Below are positions 1 through 10,300 of a stretch of DNA of 64,000 bases, piece by piece. The notes under the pieces were generated by a model. It worked only from the letters and a program-made list of their open reading frames with translations. It did no database searches and was not told where the DNA came from. Every line of letters begins with the position of its first letter. The stretch's first letter is position 1. The stretch comes from Ischnura elegans (lineage: Eukaryota; Arthropoda; Insecta; Odonata; Coenagrionidae): assembly GCF_921293095.1 (NCBI RefSeq), contig NC_060252.1, forward strand, positions 75,412,866-75,476,865, written 5' to 3'. A program made the position numbers and the translations under genes.

Positions 1-470
1 TTTAAGTGGTATAACATCTCTGGGAAAACTTTTTTCTCGGCAGCTGCTTTGGAACCCTTTTGAAACATCAAGATCTATCATGGAAATGCTGTGGAACTCA
101 TTTGTACAAAAAATTGGAAGTGTGTATGAAGAAATTTGTAACTCATTTGTAATTCCCCTTCGAACTCCTTTGTACAGTGTTCGTGTGAAACTGTTTTCTA
201 CACATTTGGAACTCCTTTTGAAAGATTTAACAGGATTTCCAGGCGTCATCATTCGTATATTAACTGCCGTGTACGGAGAAGATTCATGTGTAACTGCTTT
301 CCACACATTTGCAATTCCTTTGAATGACTCCATGCGATCTATAGACGTCATCATTTGTTTTGGAACTGGCTTCTCCGTGCCAACATACCATGGCCAAGTT
401 CAGTCCGATTCATTTGCTCAAGAAAATGAAAATTCTCTATTATGTTTATGCAATAGGAATGAATAAGCAG
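1..470 (+). repeat. left arm of an inverted-repeat element with GGAACTCATTTGT subrepeats
   Basis: Variants of GGAACTCATTTGTAC recur about every 35 to 60 bases (near 95, 137, 166, 205 and 301). The same motif appears in the opposite orientation at 1330-1690. This looks like the subterminal repeats of a foldback or hAT-like DNA transposon lying in an intron of the plus-strand gene. The 128-codon open frame here (80-466) simply reads through the repeats and is not supported as a gene. Confidence 0.5.
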
Positions 471-1329
471 TTTAATAAGTCAGTTAATGGAACTGGAATG
501 CCAAAATGGTCTATCGATTAAGTTTTAAAAAATTATTATTTTATTTTCCTTGTTGCATAAATCATATTTTTGGAGCCATTTTGAATTGCGGCGAGGGTAT
601 CATCACTGCGTGCCGAGAGTCTTGGTTGCGTAAAATGAGGTATTCAATAGCAATTTCATGGCAAACATCGTGAATAATGAAGTTTTTCGAGTACATAGAT
701 TATTGTAAAAACATTAATTTCTATGCTTTCATAATATATTTCGTACATAAATGCTGAATTTTACAATGATTTTTATTGCAAAAAATTTTTGTCAATTCTT
801 CCGCTCTTCAATAGTTTCAAAAAAGAGTATTTTACATCGATGTATGTACATAAAACATACAGGTCGATGCATTGTCTTCCCGATCCCCAAGCAACGGAAA
901 TATCATCTCTTTTTCAATAGTTTTAATTTTTTTTGCCAAACATCTATCCCTCCTTCGAAAATCTGTTTCAATGTTGCTGTATTGCTACAAATTCAGGTAC
1001 CCGGAATTGCATTATGCATCGGATTTTTGGATATTTAACATGATGGTTTTCAAGAATAAATATCCCAAAACGAATGCATTTTACTTACAATTAGTAATGG
1101 ACACTGAATGATCCACAGAAGACTGGAGTTAAGCTCTCGATATGTATGTACTTTCTTGACCACCAAAGCCACTTACCCCCACTCAACCTATACTGCCAGA
1201 GTACTCACCACCCTCCAAGTCGGTACTTGAGGTAGGAAGGATCGTCACTTACAGATAAGTTCGGATATGTAGTGGGACATACCCAAGAACAGTGACTATA
1301 TATCATCTTGGAATGAAATTACTGCCGAA

Positions 1330-1690
1330 CTTCAATCCATTATAGTCGCCTGGTATAGACTCCTTCAGCAAATCCAGCATAAATTCCTAGGCAACTCCAG
1401 AAGCCATCTTGAACTGCTACAAAGCAGTTTGCATGATGTACAAATGAGTTCCAAAGCGGGTGAACGACTGGCACAAATCAGTTCCAATGTTAATTCCAAA
1501 TGAGTTTGAAATTTTGTTCCACGGCACTTTCCATTAGAAATCCAAAGGAATTCAAAATTTGTTACAAATGAGTTAAAAAGGTGTACAAATGAATTGATGA
1601 CATGGTAGGATGCTATGATCATCGATGTCATGAACTTCTGTGTATTGTGTTTCAATTCCAGAGCAGTTCGAAAGCAAATAGGTACTAATC
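1330..1690 (-). repeat. right arm of the same inverted-repeat element
   Basis: Inverted copies of the subrepeat (ACAAATGAGTTCC and variants near 1437, 1473, 1495, 1562 and 1581) mirror those at 1-470. The roughly 860 bases between the arms (471-1329) are AT-rich with nothing recognisable. The element was not assigned to a superfamily because its left end is cut by the window. Confidence 0.5.
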
Positions 1691-1794
1691 AGTGGCTACA
1701 AAGCGAATAGATGACGGCTCCAAATGGCTTACACAGCAGAAACTTTCCCCTGAGATATTATTGTTGAAAATAGTTTGCTATTTTAAATTTTCAG

Positions 1795-1923
1795 ATGACC
1801 ATAAAATGCTATTATCACTCAATGGATCGGAATATTATGAGTACAATATAGAGAAGGTTCTCAAAACTTATCCAAGGGCAGCACTGATCTATGGAAACAT
1901 GTTTATCCTTGGAATGAATTCAG
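1795..1923 (+). CDS. penultimate exon of an unidentified protein
   Basis: The acceptor TTTAAATTTTCAG ends at 1794 and the donor GTTTGT starts at 1924. The frame runs DHKMLLSLNGSEYYEYNIEK through MFILGMNSG. The final G joins GT of the next exon to give Gly, so the phases match. Alternating hydrophobic strands and turns suggest a beta-propeller or WD-like blade, but I do not recognise the family. Upstream exons lie outside the window or within repeats to the left. Confidence 0.65.
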
Positions 1924-2029
1924 GTTTGTACATATCTCAAATTGTTTTACGCCATGGAAATATGTTTGTAGCATTTATTCTCATTTGGCTTTGTGAAAGC
2001 TAATCCCATCCTTTTTATTTTGATTGCAG

Positions 2030-2244
2030 GTTCTGTGGTGATGTATTACTTTGAAACTCCTGAAAATCTCTTGAGTTTAGATTTGTTGAACTATCATTGG
2101 CAACATCCTGTGGCTGACAAACCAGTAATGGGAATGGATATTTGGGAGAGCTCCTCTGGCCCTCAGCTTGCTGTTCTGAGCCACACCAATGTACATCTGG
2201 TGGATTGGCCTTTTGAATTAGATGATCTTATATACGGAGAGTAA
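2030..2244 (+). CDS. last exon of an unidentified protein
   Basis: The acceptor is TTTTGATTGCAG. The frame reads GSVVMYYFETPENLLSLDLL and continues through NYHWQHPVADKPVMGMDIWE to WPFELDDLIYGE, ending in TAA at 2242-2244. The intron before it is only 106 nt. The two exons together give about 114 C-terminal residues with strand-rich composition and the phrase AVLSHTNVHLVDW, like a propeller blade. The gene converges on gol, and its 3' UTR is short or interrupted by the transposon starting at 2349. No function is claimed. Confidence 0.7.
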
Positions 2245-2348
2245 CTTTTTCAGAGGAAATTGTGTTATTTCCTTGCTCTGTCCATTGAATTTTTAATTTC
2301 CTACATGTGCACCATAGTAACCATACTTTGTTTTAAAAGTTATGCTAA

Positions 2349-2895
2349 CAAGGAGACTTTGCCTAACTGATGTCAAGAAAGAAGATGAAACCTTTTTTAT
2401 TTGAAAGTAGACACTTAGATAGGAATACAGTTGAAGGGTTTTGTCCAAATACGCCCGGGTTTGAGAGAAAAAAGCATTTAAAAATTGAAAAATGTGGTCA
2501 TGTTGAATTTATTTTTTAAAATTTCGCCTATTGTTTAAAAGCGATTTGGCCGAGTGGTAGCGTGCTGCGCTTCTGATGTGAAAGTTCAGGGTTCGAGACT
2601 CGGTGAGAGTAAATTTTTTCCAGCCTGCCACCTCCTCCATTTTTTGTAATCCGTTCCATCCTCTTCTAATTTGTGCATTTAGGACGTTTTACATTTTTTT
2701 TACTTGACTGTTGTTTGAGAATAAGCCCTAAACTGACATTTTTGTCGCTAGCTAACCCTTACTTCGAATTATTCTTTCCGTGCCAAGATTCATGAAAGCA
2801 GGAGTGGTAAAACTGTGGTGCTGGCTTCGAAGTGAAGGGAACTCATTTCCAAAGCAAAAGATTTTAAGCATGTTGTCTCCGGAGAGTCTCCCAGG
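2349..2895 (+). repeat. left 547-bp TIR
   Basis: Matches the reverse complement of 5078-5624 with only scattered mismatches. It contains a tRNA-like Pol III cassette and, at its inner end, a second copy of the transposase start (PRFMKAGVVKLWCWLRSEG) reading inward on the plus strand. That copy loses the match at about 2895. Confidence 0.88.
2541..2619 (+). ncRNA. tRNA-like Pol III cassette in left TIR
   Basis: Contains an A box TGGCCGAGTGG (2547-2557), a B box GGTTCGAGACT (2590-2600) and a TTTTTT run at about 2614, which is a Pol III terminator. A weak anticodon stem gives loop TTCTGAT (CTG at the anticodon position). The acceptor stem does not pair, so this is a tRNA-derived sequence, not a functional tRNA. 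Confidence 0.55.
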
Positions 2896-4170
2896 TTCCT
2901 GCTGTTGTAGTATTTAGAATATACAACAATTTTCACTCGTCTACCTGCATGATCAATTTGGAGTATTCCAAGTGCTAAACGTCGCTATTGCTCTTCTGAC
3001 TGTTGTTGCTCTCCTGTAGTCTATTTTTTTACCTTGGTAATCGTCAGGAAAAGTCATTGCCCTTATAACTTAATTTATTTTTCTGAATAACTTTTGCCGC
3101 ATGTATTTTGTTGCCAAGAACCTATTCAAGCGAATTCGATTTACCGGAGATATTGAGTTCAAAGTTAAAAGGCTAAAATTTTTGTGTATAATAGGATTTT
3201 GGAGAGGAAGAAAGAAATTTTGTCCTCGACACCTGAATAGTTGAAGGGCTAGACGATTAGAACGAAGTTTTTCAACACATAGTAACCTGGATAGGAGGTA
3301 GAAGTACCATCTATATTTTTTGTTTGAATAGTAAGTCTCCATAAAGCCATTTTTGGGCACCCTGCCGACCATTATTCCCTACTCCTCTTGCCCTAACCGA
3401 TCGATGTGCGAGGTATGCTTTCCTCCCACAAACTTACTCTCCTCTCATTGTCAGAGTCCTTATTTCCGCGTATTTAGGTGCCTAGAGATTTTAAACAAGC
3501 TGTATAAGCTGGGGAACGAATTGTCGTTACATGTGAACTTTTAATTACCTGGAATATACTACTCGGCCAACTTAAAATTGGTTCATTGCCTGCACCTGTT
3601 GAGGTCGATGTCCATATGATAGCACTGTTTTTAGTTTGGCTTGTCGGCTCGTCCCTTCCCTTTTCTTTTTTCATGGCCTCGCCAGACTCCCATTTTCCTA
3701 CAATTATTTTGCTTTTTCCCATAGCACGATATTATTCGGTTTTCTCTTGCTTTCATTAGATCTTATGCCCACGAGAAATATCTGTCGCGTAAAGGACCAT
3801 GAATTGGAGGAAATACCTCCATAAGATAAAGCACAAATATATAAAATTGAATAATCTGCAATTGCCACTGCCTTCTCCAATTTTTCATTATTTATTTATT
3901 ACTTCGCCTCTTTACAGTAATTTGGATGATAATTGTAATAAAACAAGAAAAGCAATTAATTGAAAAGCACCATGCTCTTTCTATAAAACTGCTACCTGAG
4001 CATTCGCCATTGTGTTTCTTTATATCTTCAAGGAAACATATTCCCCTTAACTTTTTTAAACAAATCAATTCTCTACTAACTTCGAGGCATATCATGCATA
4101 CCTCAGCATATCATTGAACGCTGGTTAGAACAACTGATGATGCACGATTGAATGGATTTTTATTCCATCC

Positions 4171-4428
4171 TCATGTGAGAATATCTCTCTTCCCTTGAAG
4201 GAGGAAGGTGCAGTTCTGGTTTCGTGCAATAAACTGCTTTACTTTCTTGTAAAAATATACATAGCACGGTTGGCTTACGGATGTGCACTTCGGTGGTATA
4301 GTTTTTACGCTGTATATCGGTTCTCCTTCCCCGTCGATAAATAGTTCATCATAAATGGCACTATTTTTTTGTCCCCCACAAATCAATAAGCAATAAAAAT
4401 GTATTGTTTTTAACACATGGCCGGACAA
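4171..4428 (-). pseudogene. transposase DDE-domain fragment
   Basis: The frame contains YSVKTIPPKCTSVSQPCYVY followed by FYKKVKQFIARNQNCTF. The IPPKCT-x-x-x-QPxDVY pattern is the segment after the second catalytic Asp in DDE_1/pogo-like transposases. Here the usual Asp of QPCDVY is Tyr. It belongs to the same broken transposase as 4924-5193. Confidence 0.6.
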
Positions 4429-4923
4429 TATTTTTTTTTAATTTTAAATACAACCCAGTCGTAAGTTTTCCAGATTTAGAATACACAACAGAAACATTTA
4501 AAAATTCACTCTCCAGTTTCTTCGCTCACTTGCGGACCAAAATCACCTCCAGGTTCTGATAAGCACGATAAAAACTTAAGGAATCAGCTTTCCTGCGCTG
4601 TATATGAGTGTATTACTTTGATCACGCTCCCAAGAGCAACCTGAACAATATTCTCTCTTTCTTGATCGCGTTCTCTTTATATCCACCTCTCCGGACACCC
4701 GGTCTGATCTGTATTAATTACGAAATCTATTGCATTTGGAGATTGGGCTTTTTGTTTGCTTCTGAAACGTCATTGCCGATTGCAATATTTCTTCAGCACA
4801 CGCTTGCTCGCCCGCTGATACATATTTTGTTAATTTTCGTTGCACGATTCGGTGTCTCTTCTTAAAAGATGGAACCCATGAAGCACCAGCAGGGAATTCA
4901 AATCCTGGAGATATGTGCTGAAA

Positions 4924-5193
4924 TCACGCATAAATAGGATATTCTTGTAGAGTCCGAGTCATCAGCGGCTCATTGCAGTTCCTGGCTTCGACAAAGTGAT
5001 CGTATACCCATCTGTCGATCATTTCAAGCTTGTCGAGTTTCGTTCCCCCTGATTTTATATCTTTATCCCGTATGTAACCGGGGAAACTCTCCGGAGACAA
5101 CATGCTTAAAATCTTTTGCTTTGGAAATGAGTTCCCTTCACTTCGAAGCCAGCACCACAGTTTTACCACTCCTGCTTTCATGAATCTTGGCAC
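4924..5193 (-). pseudogene. transposase N-terminal fragment
   Basis: Open frame of 89 codons starting in the TIR: PRFMKAGVVKLWCWLRSEGN, later KLDKLEMIDRWVYDHF and LMTRTLQEYPIYA. The TRTLQEY segment resembles the N-terminal helix-turn-helix part of transposases with a DDE domain. It ends at a premature stop. A downstream fragment on the same strand (4171-4428) carries part of the catalytic region. Confidence 0.55.
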
Positions 5194-5624
5194 GGAAAGA
5201 ATAATTCGAAGTAAGGGTTAGCTAGCGACAAAAATGTCAGTTTAGGGCTTATTCTCAAACAACAGTCAAGTAAAAAAAATGTAAAACGTCCTAAATGAAC
5301 AAATTAGAAGAGGATGGAACGGATTACAAAAAATGGAGGAGGTGGCAGGCTGGAAAAAATTTACTCTCACCGAGTCTCGAACCCTGAACTTTCACATCAG
5401 AAGCGCAGCACGCTACCACTCGGCCAAATCGCTTTTAAACAATAGGCGAAATTTTAAAAAATAAATTCAACGTGACCACATTTTTCAATTTTTAAATGCT
5501 TTTTTCTCTCAAACCCGGGCGTATTTGGACAAAACCCTTCAACTGTATTCCTATCTAAGTGTCTACTTTCAAATAAAAAAGGTTTCATCTTCTTTCTTGA
5601 CATCAGTTAGGCAAAGTCTCCTTG
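5078..5624 (-). repeat. right 547-bp TIR
   Basis: Inverted partner of the left TIR. Its inner end holds the transposase start at 5193 on the minus strand, so translation would begin inside the TIR and run into the unique interior. Confidence 0.88.
5354..5432 (-). ncRNA. tRNA-like Pol III cassette in right TIR
   Basis: Inverted copy of the cassette at 2541-2619, exactly 192 bases from the element end as in the left arm. It has the same A box, B box and T-run, and would be transcribed towards the transposon interior. Confidence 0.55.
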
Positions 5625-7191
5625 TAAGTGAATTTTGAAGCATTTCTATGGTTTCACATATATACTTTTATTATTTACGTCAATATTCTATTTTAAAACT
5701 ATACCAAAGATTTTTTGAGTCAGTTATATTTATTGGCATTTATAAAAATATAAATTTTGAATTTTCTTGTCATTTTCCAGCTGATGTATTTATTGATAAT
5801 AATTTCTAATTTGAATTGGCTGGATAAGATTGATCTATTTTTCATCCATGAAGTATGCTATTGTTTTTTTTTCAGTCATTATAAATTAACCCACTTGAAA
5901 TATATAATCTTAGTTATTTGATATGAAGCTGTTAAATGAGGATTGATATTTGTATTAATTCATAAATGGAGGTATAATAAAGTTTATTATTTTTAATGCA
6001 GATTTTTTTTAGTTTATCTATTGAAGTGGTTATATTTCATAGTGGATGATTTCACAACATTGCAGTCTTAAAGAAAAGTGGAAGTCCTTTCATTGTTGAC
6101 TAGGTGCTACAGTTATTTTTAAAATATTAGGCTTCATGGTAGGTTTTTGCAAAACATCCAACATCTTAATATGGCACAACTGTATTGTATATGTAATTTT
6201 AAGTGAACTTCTTCAGATGACATTTTAAATAAGGTGGGAAAAACATCAATTAACATTTATCCTGAGGTGATATAAGTACTTTTTAAGACCTTTCAAGCTT
6301 CCAAAATCATCTGTTACAATTTTTAAGCAGTAAAGGAAACAACAATACATAAACACATGAACAAAGCTAAATAAATGAAAAAATATCTAGTCTTGCAACA
6401 TAATACAAACATACATATACAGCAATGGAATGATTTTCATTGCATGATTTCAATGACTCAAAAATAATCATAAGTTATGCTCTTGAACATGGAACACAAT
6501 GAACATTGAAGTCAGCCTGTTCGCTAAGTGTTAATCAAGAGTGGCAAGTATCCTTGTGATATTCAGAAAGGATTTCATGCCCTTAGAAACACACATTTTC
6601 AAGCAGTTAGCATCCTATTATCAATTTCACGTTTTCATGAAGTTATACTCTCTGAGCATACACTGTTTGAATTGTTAATGCATATATTTACAATGATTAT
6701 GTAATTCTGCAAAACTTGGATCACATCTGCAACAAAATGGAATGCATTTTGATCATAGTACAGGTTCCAGTTGGTCAAACTGGTTTTGACAAATGGTATG
6801 AAGATTTTTGAATCAAACCTATTCATAATCTTCCCAGTCATATATTAAAAAAATATTTCAGTTGCCTCTTACGACAACTCCATCAGGATGGTTCACCAGG
6901 TTCGGCACAGTGCCTCTTCAGCTTCTCTGATCTCATGGCATAATAGAGGATGATAGGATTCTTCCTAATCAGTAGCAAATGCAGTCTATGTTACCCCTCT
7001 CCTTGTCAAAGATTCATGTTCAGGTCACTTTAAAAACATCTACGCTAATATCACCACAATGCACACAGAACATGTTCCAGAAGAGATGCGTTTTCCAGTG
7101 GTCTTTTCTGGCTCTTATGTTCAGGGATTTTTGTACAAAGAAAAATATTTCAGAAGCAGATTTACCCAATATGGGTGTAAGATAAACTTTC
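5625..7191 (-). other. gol: gol 3' UTR / downstream sequence
   Basis: AT-rich sequence downstream of the gol stop with no ORF I can support. Several AATAAA-type poly(A) signals occur on the minus strand, for example at 5983-5988. The 3' UTR probably lies here, but the exact cleavage site cannot be fixed. It ends against the right end of a DNA transposon. Confidence 0.4.
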
Positions 7192-7391
7192 TCACTTCTT
7201 TCCACTGCTGTCCCCCTTCTCCACATCAGACAGGCCACTTGGTTCTGAACTGGGCTCGGGAGATGTTTTTGAATCTGATTCATTACTTGAATCTTTGACT
7301 AGGTTTGTGGGAGGAAATTTTTCAGAATTAAGTGATATCCTATCACAGGAAATGGTGTCTTCCACTTGTCCATCTTTCTGAAGAACTTCAT
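7192..7391 (-). CDS. gol: gol last coding exon and stop
   Basis: 200 nt, from a split Asp codon ([12 protein letters not shown]) to SSGKK and TGA at 7194-7192. The acceptor has a long pyrimidine tract (CTTTTCTTTCACCAG). It is acidic and Ser-rich ([20 protein letters not shown]), so probably a flexible tail. Confidence 0.83.
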
Positions 7392-10300
7392 CTGGTGAAA
7401 GAAAAGAAAAAGGATTCATGATAAAATTCTACAACAGTACTAGGTAAATCTAGACAAAAAAGTTAAAAGCTATTTAGAACATGAAATAGCTCTAAATTTT
7501 ATCCAAAAAGGATGACATTTAAACTAAATAGAAAGTATTGATAGCCTTCCTCATTAACTGACCAATTATGGACGAATCAAGCTCGTACGAATAATGATTT
7601 TTCACTGAACTAAAATTCTACATATATGTATGAGCCAAGTTTCCAATCATTAGATGTTTCAGTACCCCGCCGGAGTATTGCTCTATACATTTCCGCATAA
7701 TCATACAACCATTATAACTTGATTTAAATTCCTGCATAGTATATAAAATAATGTGAAATTTGAAATTACTGCATATTCTTTCAAAGTACCATATTCTTCC
7801 GAATATAGTCCCCCTCTGAATAGTCACCCCCCTAATTTTGAGGTTCGAGTTTCGGGAAAAAATTAAAAAAATGGGTTTGAATATAGTCCCCCCTTAACTT
7901 TTATCATGGGTATTTTGGGAAAAAAAAGGGGGACTATATTCAGACAAATACGGTATAGGTGATGTGGCCCTTCACTTGACGAGCCACCACTGATTTTAAA
8001 CCAGGTTTTTTTAGTTCTGTTGCAGACATGTATGTTTGTTCCCTTACAGCTGAGAGAAAGTTTTCACCCCAACAAGGGAGCTAATATCACATGGTGCCAG
8101 TTTACCTTTGTTAGATGACTTAGAGACTTTTTCGGAAGATGAGAGACTGTTGGACGGAACTGTGTCAATTTCAGACACAACCATGAAGTTGCAGTGCACG
8201 TGACCTAGGGATGGAGTGAACTCATCAGGAGATGGTGCCCTGCTGCTAACTACTTCACTTGATGCAACCTGTGGAAAAAGTGAATTCAAATTAGTATCGT
8301 ATACATATTGGGTTTTTAAAAAATTTTTTCAATCATAGTTTCGTAAAATATAGGACCCCATGTTTGGCCATAAATTTAAGGCTGAAGCATCTAGTACAGG
8401 GTTCCCACTTAACCGTGAAAACCATAAAAACCGTGAATTTCGTCAACCGTGAAAAAACCTGGAAAAAGTCGTGAATTTCGTCATTAAACCTTAAAAAAAT
8501 CTCTCAAACTTGATTTTAGATCTACGATTGACGGATCAAAAGAAAAATAGGTCAGTCACTCGCAGATACACTTGCATTTATCTGCACACGTAATATTCAA
8601 AGTGCAAATATTGGTCCGTGTGTCATGACGACACACAGACCTTAAGGCTGTGATTGGACGACCTTTAACCAAAGTGATCATTAACCCTTTCGCGCCGAAT
8701 GCCTCACCTGTGCGGCGAGGATTTTCTTCCCTAAACAACGAATGCCACACCAGTGCGTCCTGAATGTTCTTACCCTAACCAACAAATGCCGAGCCTGTGC
8801 GGCACAGGTCGAAAAAAGTGACCGTCGCGGACACAATAGACCCATGGACGCGGTCGCCCCTCACGATCCGCCTTAGCGCGAGCCCAGTCCCATCTTCGGC
8901 CGCTCAGGTCGACCCTTTCCTATCCTCTTCACGCCGTCAACTACTGTTATTTGCAGTGTGTTTTCCAAAAAAATATTTGTTGCTTACTTTTGAAATTCAA
9001 TGCTAGAAACGAATTCATCTTTTTTTGCTGACCACATGGAAATTTTAAACAAAATTCTAACGTTAATCTTAACGGAGTTATAGACAACTAGTAAATGCAT
9101 TAAATCCGTCTAAATCAACGTTAGAACTTCGTTTAAAATTTCTGCACGCTCAGAAAAAAACACAAAATTCATTTTGAATGTAAAAAAATCAGTGCGAGCA
9201 ACAAATATTTTCATATATTTTGCATTAACATTTTAGCCAGTTGACCGCGAACTCGTGCTAGGAAGGGGCTTTTAATCCTTCTACGGTCTGGGACAGAGGC
9301 CGAGGAAAGGGATCGGCGCCCTCTGAGTTGGGTCCAAAAATGGTTAGGGAGGGGACCACTGCCTTCAGTTGACGCGAAAACGCTTCGTACAAGGGAGTAA
9401 AGAAAACTTTCAAGAGACTCGTATCGAGGAAGAATTTCCCTCAACGAAGGTCCGGCGCGAAAGGGTTAACCCTGGCGAGAAATCAGACACCTCTTCACTT
9501 CCCTGTCAACCTCCATTTTCTCACTCACAACCTTTAGCCGGCCCTAAATTTTGCTAGCGATAAGTGATGTCAAAAGAGTACTTTCATTGCTGCGTTTTGC
9601 ATTCCCGGCGTTTATCGCGTTTGCTATATTTTTTGTTAATGTACAGCCAGTGATTTTTATGTGATCATATTTCTTCCTAAAATGGCTTTTCAACAGACCG
9701 TGAATTTGACAAAATTTAGACCGTGAAAACCTGGAAAAAACTGTGAATTTTATAATTTAGTTAGAGTGGGAACCCTGTAGTACTATTGAGCAGAAAGATG
9801 AATAATATAAAGTGGATTTTTCAATTAAAAACAAAACAGCCCAAAAATGCTCATATTTGTCATGTAAGGAAATACAGGAAACCAGAAGTACGATTACACA
9901 TGCAGGGTATGAAATTCAGAAAAATCAAAACTCACTGTTACCTGCAGTTGAGAGAACAAGGTGATATTTTTGTGGCTGACTTGTTTTTAATTGAAATGGC
10001 CAATGCATTGTATTCATCTATGTACTTTCTAAGTACTACTACTTACACACTCTTGCTGCAAAATGTATTTACAATGGTTTTCTCAAGATAGGTACACAAA
10101 TCCTGAAACATTAGACATCCTACATAGTGCTGCAGAGGCCTTTTAGGTCTGAAAATGAATATTATGTCACCTAGTTTTTCCGCAAACTAGAATACTTCGT
10201 TTTTTCCTTTTATTTATCCAGTCTCTCCTGAGTCTACTGACTGTCCCACTGGTTGTGTGTCATTTTTGACCTCTAATTTAAGTAAATTTTCCTCGAGCAA

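Larger units (their letters stand above)
2349..5624 (-). mobile_element. 3.3-kb DNA transposon with 547-bp terminal inverted repeats
   Basis: 2349-2895 and 5078-5624 are near-identical inverted repeats of equal length (547 bp). They begin CAAGGAGACTTTGCC and are flanked by TAA on each side (2346-2348, 5625-5627). TAA fits a 3-bp TWA target duplication as in PIF/Harbinger, but the protein remnants look more like DDE_1/pogo-type transposases, so the superfamily is left open. Internal minus-strand fragments encode transposase pieces. The coding region is broken by stops and frameshifts, so it is a dead copy. It sits between the convergent genes. Confidence 0.85.

Noticed and set aside
80..466. 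128-codon ORF at the left edge
   Set aside because: It reads through degenerate subrepeats of an inverted-repeat element and shows repetitive FVIPL/NSF words and no domain.
2541..2612. Functional tRNA gene
   Set aside because: A and B boxes are present, but the acceptor stem does not pair and the anticodon stem is weak; it is tRNA-derived only.
6635..7283. Extra coding exon of goliath downstream of 7192
   Set aside because: Short frames only, no acceptor in phase with the tail exon, and the in-frame TGA at 7192 closes the protein.
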